From contig JADJAE010000002.1 of the NCBI GenBank assembly GCA_016704445.1, positions 186,001 to 250,000 of the forward strand: a DNA stretch of 64,000 bases, in the 5' to 3' direction. A model generated the notes under the pieces. It did not search any database and was not told the DNA's origin. It saw only the letters and a list, made by a program, of their open reading frames with translations. Below, piece after piece: positions 63,811 to 64,000 of this stretch. Source of the stretch: Deltaproteobacteria bacterium (lineage in GTDB: Bacteria > Myxococcota_A > Polyangia > Polyangiales > Ga0077539). The stretch's first letter is position 1, and each line of letters starts with the position of its first letter. Made by a program: the position numbers and the translations under genes.

Positions 63811-64000
63811 CTGCGCTCGTCGGTATTCCGATCATCCTCGGCATCCTCTACGTCGCCCCACCCATCGGGTGGTTCGCGCTGTGCGCCGCCGCGATGCTCA
63901 TCGCCACCTGGGAGTTTCTCTCCATGACCCACCACGACGACCCCATGGGTCGCTGGCTGGGCATGCTGCTCTCCCTCGGGGTCTTCGCCCTCTTCGTCTC
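63783..64000 (+). CDS. cdsA: Phosphatidate cytidylyltransferase, 5' part (cut by window end)
   Basis: Only the first 72 or so residues are present. They start MSNFAVRLLTALVGIPIILG and continue with hydrophobic helices (PIGWFALCAAAMLIATWEFL), as in CdsA, an inner-membrane enzyme making CDP-diacylglycerol for phospholipids. The ATG at 63783 lies inside the end of uppS. The uppS-cdsA order and the N-terminal sequence support the call. The family signature lies beyond the window. Confidence 0.8.
   Translation, partial: MSNFAVRLLTALVGIPIILGILYVAPPIGWFALCAAAMLIATWEFLSMTHHDDPMGRWLGMLLSLGVFALFV

Overview
The window is about 70% GC and packed with genes. It reads as chromosome from a myxobacterium (Myxococcota), most like the Polyangiales/Sandaracinaceae type. 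The reasons are a gltC-gltD-gltE-gltF-gltG gliding-machinery-type gene run, three eukaryote-like Ser/Thr kinases with long linkers, a MYXO-CTERM protein, and many lipoproteins with acidic or Cys-rich linkers. The placement is inferred from gene families, not from a marker gene.

Layout. 1-2434: two hypothetical proteins and a two-domain PTH2 protein. 2460-23379 (minus strand): one long operon-like run encoding a GltC-like TPR protein, GltD (AgmU)-like, GltE (AglT)-like lipoprotein, small GltF (CglF)-like protein, GltG (PglI)-like FHA/TonB-fold protein, a TPR lipoprotein and a giant TPR protein of about 3,376 residues (AgmK/GltI-like). 23660-29189: Cys-rich lipoproteins, a UPF0102 protein, glyQ without glyS, a LysR regulator with a divergent DoxX-like gene, and a hypothetical. 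29226-41466: OPT transporter, hypotheticals, two Ser/Thr kinases, a membrane-anchored subtilase, secreted proteins and a UspA protein. 41560-44659: bestrophin, beta-carbonic anhydrase and flavin reductase in a row, then holA convergent. 44754-46985: a lipoprotein, then a tract with long G runs, an imperfect inverted repeat and a corrupted gene. 46986-54126: a MYXO-CTERM protein, an amidohydrolase, two lipoproteins and a third kinase. 54148-59418: a phosphorus-themed set (organophosphate antiporter, CYTH, HAD, PhnC, fused PhnD-PhnE). 59491-60066: bioD and bioF remnants. 60079-64000: cyclophilin lipoprotein, DnaJ/CbpA protein, uppS and the start of cdsA.

The most notable observation is at 51395-52189. 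A lipoprotein with a thioredoxin-like fold carries an in-frame TGA exactly where the first Cys of a CPGC redox motif should be. It is followed at the right distance by a 7-bp hairpin whose loop has G-U at positions 2-3, as bacterial SECIS elements do. I interpret this as a selenoprotein (UPGC motif) that a standard gene caller would split in two.

Three other genes (giant TPR, gltD-like, HAD) are each broken by a single-base shift in GC-rich sequence, and one intergenic tract has implausible poly-G runs. Base-level errors in the assembly are therefore likely, and the broken genes are annotated as repaired spans with the shift position given.
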